From NCBI GenBank assembly GCA_045590755.1, contig JAZNRP010000002.1, positions 1 through 40,411 of the forward strand: a stretch of 40,411 nt of DNA, written 5' to 3'. A program made the position numbers and the translations under genes. The stretch's first letter is position 1; every line of letters begins with the position of its first letter. This document shows, piece after piece, positions 15,059 through 23,402 of this stretch. Origin of the DNA: SIG565 sp045590755. GTDB lineage: Bacteria > Bacillota > Clostridia > Oscillospirales > Acutalibacteraceae. The notes below the pieces were generated by a model. It saw only the letters and a program-made list of their open reading frames with translations. It ran no database searches and was not told the DNA's origin.

Positions 15059-15914
15059 TTTCCACTCTCTCCAATGTTATTTTGCCTATTTTACAATTAC
15101 GGAATTCTTCCAAAAGCATACTTGATGCGCGCAGAGTATCAATTTCTCCGCCGCGTATAACCATACCGCGACGCTTTCCTATCTGCTCGAGCAATTCATA
15201 AGCCTGAAATTCAAAATCCAGATTTCCGTATCTCGCAGTCAACAATTCGCGGTAATTTTCCGATAAGATTTCCAAAAGGCGCACCGCCAAAAGTTCAATA
15301 TCAACTACTCCGTCATTAACCGCACCAGTAAAAGCCAGATGCTCACCTACCGTGACATCTTCAAATTTCGGCCACAAAACACCTGGGGTGTCAAGCAGTT
15401 CAAGCTCTTTGTCAATGGTAAACCACTGATTTCCGCGTGTAACACCCGGGCGGTTTTCAACCTTTGCCTTGTTATTACCGGAAATACGGTTAATAAAAGA
15501 AGATTTGCCAACATTAGGAATGCCGACTACCATAATTCTGAGCGGTTTGCCTATCATTCCTTTTTCCCTATAATACTGGAGTCGGTCTCGAAGGCGCTCC
15601 TTTACCGATGTCTTAAATAAATTTAAGCCCTTACCGCTTTTACAGTCAACAGGAATAGCCATAATTCCCTGCTTATTAAAGTACGAAATCCATTCATCCG
15701 TCACCTTTTGGTCGGCCATATCGCACTTATTAAGCAAAATTACACGCGGTTTGTTACCGACAATCTCTAAAATATCGGGATTTCGGCTACTGTACGGAAT
15801 ACGGGCATCTATAACTTCGGCCACTCCGTCAATTAAGGGTAAAATTTCAGCAATTTTACGCTTGGTTTTGGTCATATGACCCGGAAACCATTGGATGTTC
15901 TGAGTATTGTCCAT
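15051..15914 (-). CDS. rbgA: Ribosome biogenesis GTPase RbgA (YlqF)
   Basis: A 287-residue circularly permuted GTPase. The N-terminal IQWFPGHMTK motif is typical. The GTP motifs come in the order G4 (NKCD, 62-65), then G1 (GIPNVGKSS, 131-139), G2 (GVTRG, 157-161) and G3 (DTPG, 175-178), which defines the family. In Bacillus RbgA acts in late 50S assembly. The position next to lepB, rnhB and rplS is common in Firmicutes. Its ATG overlaps the lepB TAA (TAATG) and its 3' end overlaps rnhB by eight bases. Confidence 0.96.
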   Translation of the reverse strand: MDNTQNIQWFPGHMTKTKRKIAEILPLIDGVAEVIDARIPYSSRNPDILEIVGNKPRVILLNKCDMADQKVTDEWISYFNKQGIMAIPVDCKSGKGLNLFKTSVKERLRDRLQYYREKGMIGKPLRIMVVGIPNVGKSSFINRISGNNKAKVENRPGVTRGNQWFTIDKELELLDTPGVLWPKFEDVTVGEHLAFTGAVNDGVVDIELLAVRLLEILSENYRELLTARYGNLDFEFQAYELLEQIGKRRGMVIRGGEIDTLRASSMLLEEFRNCKIGKITLERVENA

Positions 15915-16537
15915 TAATAAAGTCCCCCGAAGCCGTTAAGTGGAAAAATCCTGTATAGAGCTTTTCCAAGTATATAACGGGTATCAACCATACCGCCATC
16001 CCCAATTGAAGAATTACGGCTATCGGTAGAGTCGTTTCGGTTGTCACCCAAAACAAATACACAGCCCGCCTTTACTACTACGGGAAAATCAACATCTCCG
16101 CGAAGATTGGTGGGAGACTTAGTATATTCTTCTTTTAATGCCACGCCGTCAACATAGACTGTTCCTGACTGAAAATCAATATCAACTACCTGACCTTCTG
16201 TGGCGATAATTCTTTTGATTATCGCCGTATCGGCATCAGCAGAATTAGTTAAATTATTTGCATTTCGCGAAATTACAACAATATCGCCGCGTTTTGGCTC
16301 ATAACCCAAATTAGAAATTATAACCTTTTCGCCGTGAAGCAGAGTGTTTTGCATTGACCTGCCGCTGATAGTAACAACCTTAAATACAAATGAAAACAGT
16401 ACCACCAAAAGAATAATGGCAGTAATCAGAATTTCAAGCCAATCAAACAACTCATTTTTAAAAGAAAATGACGGTTTTTTGGTTTCTTCTTCAATTTCAT
16501 CCTGAACTTCAAACTCATATTCAAATGCGTCGGTCAT
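15914..16537 (-). CDS. lepB: Signal peptidase I
   Basis: A 207-residue type I signal peptidase that removes signal peptides from exported proteins at the outer face of the membrane. An acidic cytoplasmic N terminus is followed by one membrane helix (about 33-53). Box B holds the catalytic Ser61 in SGRSMQNTL, box D has the general-base Lys108 in IIKRIIATEG, and GDNRNDSTDSR is box E. I choose ATG 16537 with AAGGTAGGTG upstream; the GTG at 16546 is part of that site. The rplS terminator lies between it and rplS, so it depends on read-through or on a weak promoter I cannot see. Confidence 0.95.
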   Translation of the reverse strand: MTDAFEYEFEVQDEIEEETKKPSFSFKNELFDWLEILITAIILLVVLFSFVFKVVTISGRSMQNTLLHGEKVIISNLGYEPKRGDIVVISRNANNLTNSADADTAIIKRIIATEGQVVDIDFQSGTVYVDGVALKEEYTKSPTNLRGDVDFPVVVKAGCVFVLGDNRNDSTDSRNSSIGDGGMVDTRYILGKALYRIFPLNGFGGLY

Positions 16538-16562
16538 TTCTAACACCTACCTTAATTAAAGC

Positions 16563-16592
16563 AAAAAAGGGGACCAAAAAAAGTCCCCTTTT
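16563..16592 (-). terminator. Terminator of rplS
   Basis: On the minus strand AAAAGGGGAC pairs with GTCCCCTTTT around an 8-base loop and a T-run of six follows. Confidence 0.88.
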
Positions 16593-16604
16593 CCTAAAAA
16601 TTTC

Positions 16605-16949
16605 TTAACCGATAAGTTCCTTAACCTTTGCGGCCTTACCAACTCTGTCACGAAGATAATAAAGCTTTGCACGGCGAACCTTACCGCTTCTTACCTTTTC
16701 TACCTTAGCAACATTCGGTGAATGTACAGGGAATACTCTTTCAACACCTACACCGTAAGAAACGCGTCTAACGGTAAATGTTTCTGCGATACCGCTGTTG
16801 TTACGAGCAATAACAGTACCTTCGAAAATCTGTATTCTTTCACGCTCGCCTTCACGAATCTTTACGTGAACACGAACTGTGCTACCGATTTCGATTACAG
16901 GAGCATCTTCCTTAATCATTCCAGCTGTTAAATTCTTGATAGCGTCCAT
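16605..16949 (-). CDS. rplS: 50S ribosomal protein L19
   Basis: A 114-residue ribosomal protein located at the 30S-50S interface. Matching stretches are GSTVRVHVKIREGERERIQIFEGTVI (seen in parts), ETFTVRRVSYGVGVERVFPVHSPNV and GKVRRAKLYYLRD. GGAGG precedes ATG 16949. It is transcribed from its own promoter through a structured leader of about 120 bases and ends at a strong terminator, so it is mainly monocistronic. In many bacteria rplS follows trmD and rimM, which are not here. Confidence 0.98.
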   Translation of the reverse strand: MDAIKNLTAGMIKEDAPVIEIGSTVRVHVKIREGERERIQIFEGTVIARNNSGIAETFTVRRVSYGVGVERVFPVHSPNVAKVEKVRSGKVRRAKLYYLRDRVGKAAKVKELIG

Positions 16950-16964
16950 GGTTTTTCCTCCTTA

Positions 16965-17062
16965 AAAATTTCAGATGTTCGTGTCGTTTAACGGCAGAGG
17001 ACCACCCGCTTTAATGTCGATTTTTCGGCACCAAACCCATCCGTAAGGACCGGATGAAATCA
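16965..17062 (-). promoter_or_regulatory. Candidate L19 leader RNA upstream of rplS
   Basis: The untranslated leader of rplS can fold: CATCCG (17051-17056 on the complementary strand) pairs with CGGATG (17038-17043), followed by GGTGCCGAAAAATCGAC and a GGGTGGTCC segment. Firmicutes rplS genes often carry an autoregulatory L19 leader to which the ribosomal protein binds. The position and presence of stems fit, but I cannot confirm the consensus. Confidence 0.5.
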
Positions 17063-17073
17063 AATGCTCAAAT

Positions 17074-17102
17074 ATAATACCACAAATCATACAAAAAATC
17101 AA
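17074..17102 (-). promoter_or_regulatory. Promoter of rplS
   Basis: On the minus strand TTGATT (17097-17102), 17 bases, TATTAT (17074-17079). It lies directly after the ypeB stop codon. Confidence 0.68.
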
Positions 17103-17105
17103 GTA

Positions 17106-18431
17106 TTATTTTACAAGAGTTCCGCCATCGGTTTCTATGAGCATTAAAATATCTTCTTCTTCGAGCGTTTGTGTGTTTATATATACTAAAACCTTTTCAT
17201 TTTTCTGACCAGTGCACATAAATTCATAGCACTGCTTTTCGTAACCGCCGTCAGTAGGTATTAGTGCTACTGCCCTACTTTCTATCTGCAGAGCGTCGCT
17301 TACAATTTCTTCTGCTTCCTTTGAGGTAAATTTCGGCGTTGGCAAGGCTCTGCTTTTATGGTTGGTAAGATAACCCCTGCCTTCATAAAAAACCACTTCA
17401 CCCGTTGATAAATCAACGCCGATTTTAACTAAATCCGTGTAGCAAATCACCGAGCCGTTGAGATATGCAAAATTAACGGTACAAACACCGCCCTCGGCAT
17501 AATAATAGGTGGGCAAAAAATTCTCTTGGGAATTTCGTTTCAAAAATTTCTGTGCAATTGATACCGCCTGCTCATAGTTGTACATAGCCTGCTCTTCCGT
17601 CGTATATTTTCTATAATATACCACATAGCCGCCGTTCTGACTGACACCAATTACCCCTTGGTCAAACACAAAGCGATAGCACGGGATTTTGCCCGACTCG
17701 TTGCCGTCAAATTTTAAATTATTTTCATCAATTCTGAAATCCTTTGCAGCTATCTTTTTTGCAGTTTCAATGTCAACAACTGCAGTCATCAGCATTTCGG
17801 ATTCAGATGTCGTTAAATAATCCGAATAAGGTCCGTCATAAATTAGAGTTGGGTAATCGGCAAAGCCTTCTTCAAGTTCTAAGAAAGCAACCGACAACGC
17901 GCTTTCTTCCAATGTGTTGTTTATACTTTTTGAAATCTCCTTATCCCATATACCGTTATTATTATACTGTGCTTCAATTTCAGAAAGGCTGACAGATAAA
18001 TTATTTGATATCTCTCCTAACTTTATTATATTTTCACGCTCAGTGTCGGCTATTTCTTCACTGTTGGCAATTTTTCGGGCGCAATGCACCGCATAATTTC
18101 CCACCTGTGACAAAAACTTATTAAAATTCTCACTGTTTAACCCTTGCGTAGTTATCTGTGAAAATGCATTTTTTGCGATTTTAGCTTCGGTATAAAGCAT
18201 TAATGCTATATTATTCATCTGTTTTTCGGTTGTGCTGTATGCTGCCTTTTCCAGATTAAGATTTATATTGTTAAGACTCGAACGAAGCTCTTGCAAAGCA
18301 GAAGAATGAGTATATCTTACCTGACTTTTATAAAACTGCATTTCATTATAACAACTAAAAATTATACCCGTTAAAACACACAATAATGCTACAAGATACG
18401 AAACAATTTTTATAATGGTTCTTTTTTTCAC
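17106..18431 (-). CDS. ypeB: Spore germination protein YpeB
   Basis: A 441-residue protein with one N-terminal membrane anchor (about 7-27, IVSYLVALLCVLTGIIFSCY), a helical region rich in Asn and Glu, and C-terminal PepSY-like modules, for example DIETAKKIAAKDFRID, EQAVSIAQKFL, KIGVDLSTGEVVFYEGRGYL and TSKEAEEIVSDAL. This architecture is YpeB, which lies outside the inner spore membrane and is needed for stable SleB, the cortex-lytic enzyme. In Bacillus and many clostridia sleB lies just upstream, but here the upstream gene is a divergent desulfurase. The start is GTG 18431 with GGGGG ahead. The promoter was not assignable. Confidence 0.9.
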   Translation of the reverse strand: MKKRTIIKIVSYLVALLCVLTGIIFSCYNEMQFYKSQVRYTHSSALQELRSSLNNINLNLEKAAYSTTEKQMNNIALMLYTEAKIAKNAFSQITTQGLNSENFNKFLSQVGNYAVHCARKIANSEEIADTERENIIKLGEISNNLSVSLSEIEAQYNNNGIWDKEISKSINNTLEESALSVAFLELEEGFADYPTLIYDGPYSDYLTTSESEMLMTAVVDIETAKKIAAKDFRIDENNLKFDGNESGKIPCYRFVFDQGVIGVSQNGGYVVYYRKYTTEEQAMYNYEQAVSIAQKFLKRNSQENFLPTYYYAEGGVCTVNFAYLNGSVICYTDLVKIGVDLSTGEVVFYEGRGYLTNHKSRALPTPKFTSKEAEEIVSDALQIESRAVALIPTDGGYEKQCYEFMCTGQKNEKVLVYINTQTLEEEDILMLIETDGGTLVK

Positions 18432-18460
18432 TTTATTTCCCCCGAAATCGAAAAATAGTA

Positions 18461-18489
18461 TTGTTAATTTTTACAATATATAGTATAAT
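18461..18489 (+). promoter_or_regulatory. Promoter of the desulfurase-thiI operon
   Basis: TTGTTA (18461-18466), 17 bases, TATAAT (18484-18489), in the short gap between ypeB and the desulfurase gene. Confidence 0.72.
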
Positions 18490-18521
18490 TAATTGATTAG
18501 TAATTATACGGGGTGTGTTTT

Positions 18522-19661
18522 TTGGACGGTATAATTTATTTTGATAACAGTTCAACAACAAGGCCGTGCGATACGGCGATTAAATATTTAAACGAAGCAC
18601 TGCAAAGCACTTGGGGAAATCCGTCTTCACTGCACAGCTTAGGTGTTGCAGCGGAAGAAAAAGTTACTTCCTGCCGAAATATAATTGCCGACAGTATTGG
18701 GGCTCTTACTGAAGAAATTTATTTTACGGGTAGCGGAACGGAAGCCAACAATATTGCCGTATTGGGTGCGGCAAGGGCACTTAAAAAGCGCGGCAACCGT
18801 ATTGTAACTACTGCTATTGAGCATCCGTCGGTATTAGAACCGATGCGGCAACTCGAAAACGAAGGCTTTGAAGTTATATATTTAAAACCCGATGAAAACG
18901 GTATAATCAGTACCGAAGATATTTTAAATGCGGTAAATAAAAACACAGTTTTAGTCAGCATTATGCTGGTTAACAATGAAATAGGCTCTGTTCAGCCCAT
19001 ATCGGCGGCATCCCTTGCCATAAAAAAGCAAAATGCCCCTGCCCTTTTGCACTGTGACGCGGTACAAGCGTACGGCAAACTACCGATTGATGTAAACAAG
19101 CTTGGTGTTGACCTGCTTACTGCGAGCGGACATAAAATTCACGGGCCAAAAGGCATTGGCTTTTTATACAAGCGTAAGGGTAAAAATGTACATTCTGTTA
19201 TCTTCGGTGGCGGACAGGAGAAAAATCTTCGCTCAGGTACAGAGAGTGTGCCGCTTATTTGCGGATTAATGGGCGCTATTAAAGAATTAGGTAATATTGA
19301 AAAAAATCTATCTTCGCAGCGTGAGCTCTTTTTGTATGCGAAGCAAAAAATTACCGCAGCTTTCCCCACTGCTCAAATTAATTCACCAGACAATGCTTTG
19401 CCGTATATTTTAAATTTCTCGGTTAACACTCACCGTTCCGAAACACTACTTCACTATTTAGACAGTATGGGTATCCTTGTTTCAAGCGGAAGCGCATGCG
19501 CAAAGGGACATAAAAGCTATGTTATGAGTGCGATGGGCTATGGGGACAAAAGAATTGACAGTGCGTTAAGACTTAGTTTTAACCGCTTTAACACTAAAGA
19601 AGAAATAGATAAATTTTGCGTAGCGCTTAAAAACGGTTGCGATATGCTAAGAAAGGCTTAA
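18522..19661 (+). CDS. nifS: Cysteine desulfurase (NifS/IscS family), ThiI partner
   Basis: A 379-residue PLP enzyme that takes sulfur from cysteine and passes it on as a persulfide. The N-terminal IYFDNSSTTRP, FTGSGTEANN, PLP contacts HCDAVQ (177-182) and the Schiff-base Lys205 in ASGHKIHGPKG are present; the sulfur-carrying Cys326 is in SSGSACAKGHKS. It is next to thiI, as nifZ is in Bacillus, so its sulfur most likely goes to ThiI for tRNA 4-thiouridine rather than to an iron-sulfur scaffold (no iscU or sufU here). I choose TTG 18522, six bases after GGGGTG (18510-18515), over a GTG at 18513 inside that site. Confidence 0.93.
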   Translation: MDGIIYFDNSSTTRPCDTAIKYLNEALQSTWGNPSSLHSLGVAAEEKVTSCRNIIADSIGALTEEIYFTGSGTEANNIAVLGAARALKKRGNRIVTTAIEHPSVLEPMRQLENEGFEVIYLKPDENGIISTEDILNAVNKNTVLVSIMLVNNEIGSVQPISAASLAIKKQNAPALLHCDAVQAYGKLPIDVNKLGVDLLTASGHKIHGPKGIGFLYKRKGKNVHSVIFGGGQEKNLRSGTESVPLICGLMGAIKELGNIEKNLSSQRELFLYAKQKITAAFPTAQINSPDNALPYILNFSVNTHRSETLLHYLDSMGILVSSGSACAKGHKSYVMSAMGYGDKRIDSALRLSFNRFNTKEEIDKFCVALKNGCDMLRKA

Positions 19662-19663
19662 AA

Positions 19664-20833
19664 ATGAAGGAAATAATTCTTATAAAGAATGGGGAGCTTG
19701 TCCTTAAAGGGCTCAACCGCAATACATTTGAAGATATACTTGTAAAAAACATAAGGAAAAGCTTAAAAAAATTCGGAGATTTTACACTCCGTCGTGCACA
19801 GTCGACTATTTTTATAGAAGCGCAGAGTGACGACTTTCAGTTTGATAAGGCGCTTGATGCGGTAGGTAAAATTTTCGGTATTGCAGGTTTTTCCCGCGCT
19901 TGTGTGTGCGAGAAAAATATGGATGATATTTTAGATAAATCGGCCATTTATCTTGAAGATACTATGAAAAATGCTAAAACCTTTAAAGTAGAAGCAAAAC
20001 GTGCTGATAAATCCTTCGCTTATAAATCCCCTGAAATTTGTCAGCTGCTTGGAGGCCATTTACTAAGTCGGTTTCCACATTTAACGGTTGATGTGCACAA
20101 CCCCCAAGTTACCGTAACGGTTGAAATCAGGGATTTTGGCGCGTATATTAGAGCAAATCAGCTACATGGTGCGGGCGGTCTGCCCGTCGGAACCGCAGGC
20201 AGAGCCGCTATACTCATTTCGGGCGGCATTGACAGTCCCGTTGCCGCGTGGACTATGGCAAAACGCGGGCTTGAGCTTAACGCCATTCACTTTGCAAGTC
20301 CGCCGTACACCAGCCCCCGTGCAGAGCTTAAGGTAAGGCAGTTACTCGAAAAGGTTGCAAAATACAGCGGCACGATAAGACTCGGCATAGTGCCCTTTAC
20401 CGAAATTCAACAAGAAATTGCCGATAAATGCCCTGAAGAATTTTTTACACTTATTATGCGCCGAATGATGATGCGTATTTCTGAGAGGTTAGCGAGTGAA
20501 CGCAACTGCGCCGCACTGATTACCGGTGAAAGCTTGGGACAGGTTGCGAGTCAGACGCTTCCTGCCATTGCCACTACGGATGCCGTTGTTAATATGCCGG
20601 TTCTACGCCCGCTTATTGGTATGGATAAGGAAGAAATTGTTATAATTTCAAGAAAAATTGATACTTTTGATATTTCAATACAGCCTTATGAAGACTGTTG
20701 TACGGTATTTACACCAAAGCATCCTAAAACCCGACCGACAATAGAACAATGTATTGAGGCAGAAAAATCACTTAATATAGAAGAACTTGTAAATAGAGCA
20801 GTTAGCGGCACTGAATATTCATATATCGATTAG
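19664..20833 (+). CDS. thiI: tRNA sulfurtransferase ThiI
   Basis: A 389-residue protein that adenylates and thiolates U8 in tRNA. Order of domains: an N-terminal ferredoxin-like part, a THUMP RNA-binding domain (about 60-165, with VDVHNPQVTVTVEIRD and AYIRANQLHGAGGLPVG) and a PP-loop ATPase with ISGGIDSPVAAW near 182-193. A conserved cysteine lies in QPYEDCCTVF. The C-terminal rhodanese domain of E. coli ThiI is absent, as in Bacillus, which fits direct transfer from the desulfurase just upstream. I start at ATG 19664, three bases after the desulfurase stop, because MKEIILIKNGEL is the family start; an in-frame ATG 19637 would overlap the previous gene. Confidence 0.95.
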   Translation: MKEIILIKNGELVLKGLNRNTFEDILVKNIRKSLKKFGDFTLRRAQSTIFIEAQSDDFQFDKALDAVGKIFGIAGFSRACVCEKNMDDILDKSAIYLEDTMKNAKTFKVEAKRADKSFAYKSPEICQLLGGHLLSRFPHLTVDVHNPQVTVTVEIRDFGAYIRANQLHGAGGLPVGTAGRAAILISGGIDSPVAAWTMAKRGLELNAIHFASPPYTSPRAELKVRQLLEKVAKYSGTIRLGIVPFTEIQQEIADKCPEEFFTLIMRRMMMRISERLASERNCAALITGESLGQVASQTLPAIATTDAVVNMPVLRPLIGMDKEEIVIISRKIDTFDISIQPYEDCCTVFTPKHPKTRPTIEQCIEAEKSLNIEELVNRAVSGTEYSYID

Positions 20834-20843
20834 AGGTGTAATT

Positions 20844-23369
20844 TTGAATACCGCAATAATTTACGGAAAAGACGAAGCTATTTCTGAAAAATCATTTGCA
20901 AAAAGGCTTAGCACCATTTCTCAGTTGTTTTGCCGGAATGACAGTTTGTCACTTATTAGCTTTAACGATGCTAAGGGCTTCAAAGGGCTTTTTAACAAAA
21001 CAACAAAAAGAAATGATATTGTCTTTTTAATGCCTGATGTTTTTGATGAAAATAAGCAATTTTTTGAAAAGAAATTAGAAACCGAGCTTTTTGGTTTTTC
21101 CAAAAGGAGTTTTTTCTCATGCTTGCCGGACGATGACGGTGAATTTTTCGATGTTGTTGCAAAAATTCTTTGTTCGCTTTTTGGTGAAGACGACTGTTAT
21201 TCCTTTGATTATATTGATATAACCGAGTTATCTCACGACGAGGTAAATGAAACTATCGCTACCGAATGTCTGTTTTCAAATCCACGGCTTTTTGTGCTTG
21301 ATAATCAAAACTCGGTCAGAGTTTTAATTGTTAGTGAGTCTTCCGTACAGGAAGAAGCAGATAAGCTATGCTCTGAAACCTTAGAAAACCTTAAAATGAT
21401 ATTTGGCGATAACGCATTTTCTAATCACTTTCATAGCATAGCGTGGGCTGTGGTTGAATTACTTAGAAAATATGATTTAAAGGTTGCTACTGCAGAATCC
21501 TGCACAGCAGGTATGCTGTCTTCTGCGATTACTTCGATAGCTGGCTCATCGGATGTATTTGAAATAGGTATTTCTTCCTACGCAGACCGTATTAAAAAGG
21601 CAGCTCTCGGTGTATCTGCAACAACGCTAAGCAAATATGGAGCGGTAAGTATGCAGACCGCTATAGAAATGGCACACGGTATTAAGACGCTGAGCGACTC
21701 CGATTTAGGAATTTCTGCAACAGGTGTTGCAGGACCTGCCGCCAGTGAGTTCAAGCCTATCGGCACCGTTTATATTGCCTTAACTGACGGCAAATATAAC
21801 TGGGTAATAGACCTTAATTTAGACAGTAATCTTTCTCGTGAAGAAATACGAAAAAGGACGACATATTCCTGTTTAGACCTTTTAAGGCGGTATCTGTTAT
21901 ATTACCCCGATTCTATGCCGTGCGGCACCGAAATTACAGAATCTCCCCTGCTATTATATGAGCAACCGCAAATAAAAAATGAATTCAATAATTTTAAGGT
22001 GACAATCGACGAGTTTATTGAAGAAACACCCCAAGAAATCACCGGAGAAATTACCGAAGACGACACACTGTTACAAGATGGTGAAAATTTCACAACCGAA
22101 ATTCCCGAAGAAATAAATGTACCCAAGATTAATTTTCTTGAAAATATTAAGCGGTTCTTTTTTAATATATTTACCGCTACAAAAAACTTCTTACTTAATA
22201 AACAGAAGGTTAAAAAAGTTGCAATAAATACAGTGTTTACCCTTTTTGTTTCCTTGTTTATTATTGGTAGCATAACTGTCTATTCCTTCTTTGCTTTATC
22301 TAACAGCAACAAAAAGCTTACCGAAGAGCTTGTTGCAAATTGGAATTTTAGCGAAGAAAGAGATGCTAATAATGAGTATGTAGCTTTTAAGGCGCTTCGT
22401 AATATTAACTCCGATATTTACGGGTGGCTTGATGTCGGAAACGGCGCCATAAATTTACCTGTATGCAGTTCAAACGGAGATTATTATAGAAATCACAACT
22501 ACAAAAAGAATTTGAGCCCATACGGTGCTATTTACAGTGATTCACCGGTGGATTCTTTGTCAAAAAACATGGTGCTTTACGGAAATTCACCTATTGATAA
22601 CTCAATGTTTGCCCGCCTTAATGAGTATAAGTCGCTTGATTTCTTAAAAGAAAATCAAAAAATCAACTTTACCTTTAAATCCGCAGTAAAATCTTACAGA
22701 ATCTTTGCGGTTATGATTATAGACGAAAATGAGCAACATAATTTTTCGTTTAAGGGTACCGATTTCTCTGTAGCGCAAAACACTATAAGCTGGGTAGATA
22801 ACATCAGAATTCGTAGCCTTTACAAATTCAATTTCAAAATACCTGAAACATCTGATTTCATCACTCTGGTTACAGATACAGATGAATTTGAAGGCGCAAA
22901 AATCGTAGTTGTAGGCTTTTCGGTTGACGACGATAAAAATTACAGTTCCTATCTTTCTGTTAATCCTTCTCCCTACTACCCGAATGTATGGTACGAAAAA
23001 CACGGACTCGAAAATCCGCATATTGACTCAGTACCCGTACCTGAAGAAATCCCGGATAGCTCTGAGCCGACAGAGAGCAGACCTATAATTATTATTCAAA
23101 ACCCCAATACCGAAGACGACACACCCGATACCTCGGATGATGACAACGATGGTACGAGCAGTGACACTCCAAGCAATGATAATGTAAGTTCTGATAATAC
23201 AAGTAGCGGTGACACGAGCAGTAATGACACAAGCAGCGATGACATCAGTAGTGATGATACAAGTGGTGATGATACCAGTAGTGATGACACAAGTGGTGAT
23301 AGTACAAGCAGCGATGACACCACAAGCAGTGATGACACCAGTAGCGACAATACAAGCAATGAGGCCTGA
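20844..23369 (+). CDS. CinA/PncC-like protein fused to a membrane segment and a catalytically degenerate sortase B-like domain
   Basis: An 841-residue multidomain protein. Residues 1-145 look like a worn MoCF-type CinA N-terminal domain, about 158-196 like the CinA middle domain (VRVLIVSESSVQEEADKL), and 198-352 like a CinA C-terminal amidase domain with AESCTAG (Ser219), SYADRIKKAALGV and TGVAGPA. An acidic linker (360-425) leads to one membrane helix (about 459-484) after KKVKK-like positive charges, so the CinA half is cytoplasmic. Residues 515-695 resemble class B sortase (NINSDIYGWLDVGNGAINLPV, DYYRNHNY, GAIYSD, NMVLYG). The His (YGH) is Asn581, the Cys (LxTC) is Asp678 and the Arg is probably Lys686, so sortase activity is not expected. 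A Ser/Thr/Asp tail (about 757-841) ends the protein without LPXTG. TTG 20844 follows AGGTG. Confidence 0.8.
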   Translation: MNTAIIYGKDEAISEKSFAKRLSTISQLFCRNDSLSLISFNDAKGFKGLFNKTTKRNDIVFLMPDVFDENKQFFEKKLETELFGFSKRSFFSCLPDDDGEFFDVVAKILCSLFGEDDCYSFDYIDITELSHDEVNETIATECLFSNPRLFVLDNQNSVRVLIVSESSVQEEADKLCSETLENLKMIFGDNAFSNHFHSIAWAVVELLRKYDLKVATAESCTAGMLSSAITSIAGSSDVFEIGISSYADRIKKAALGVSATTLSKYGAVSMQTAIEMAHGIKTLSDSDLGISATGVAGPAASEFKPIGTVYIALTDGKYNWVIDLNLDSNLSREEIRKRTTYSCLDLLRRYLLYYPDSMPCGTEITESPLLLYEQPQIKNEFNNFKVTIDEFIEETPQEITGEITEDDTLLQDGENFTTEIPEEINVPKINFLENIKRFFFNIFTATKNFLLNKQKVKKVAINTVFTLFVSLFIIGSITVYSFFALSNSNKKLTEELVANWNFSEERDANNEYVAFKALRNINSDIYGWLDVGNGAINLPVCSSNGDYYRNHNYKKNLSPYGAIYSDSPVDSLSKNMVLYGNSPIDNSMFARLNEYKSLDFLKENQKINFTFKSAVKSYRIFAVMIIDENEQHNFSFKGTDFSVAQNTISWVDNIRIRSLYKFNFKIPETSDFITLVTDTDEFEGAKIVVVGFSVDDDKNYSSYLSVNPSPYYPNVWYEKHGLENPHIDSVPVPEEIPDSSEPTESRPIIIIQNPNTEDDTPDTSDDDNDGTSSDTPSNDNVSSDNTSSGDTSSNDTSSDDISSDDTSGDDTSSDDTSGDSTSSDDTTSSDDTSSDNTSNEA
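23109..23363 (+). repeat. Degenerate tandem repeat coding for the Ser/Thr/Asp tail
   Basis: About 250 bases of short degenerate units built on GATGACACAAGTAGT-like 15-mers (variants GATGATACCAGTAGT, GGTGATGATACCAGT) code for repeated DDTSS/DDTSG. Such DNA is prone to slippage, so the tail length may vary between strains. Confidence 0.8.
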
Positions 23370-23402
23370 GAAAACTAATAAATTTATTATGGGGGATATT
23401 TT

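Noticed and set aside
22386..22935. Active class B sortase
   Set aside because: The His, Cys and Arg positions are Asn, Asp and probably Lys, so a working transpeptidase is unlikely.
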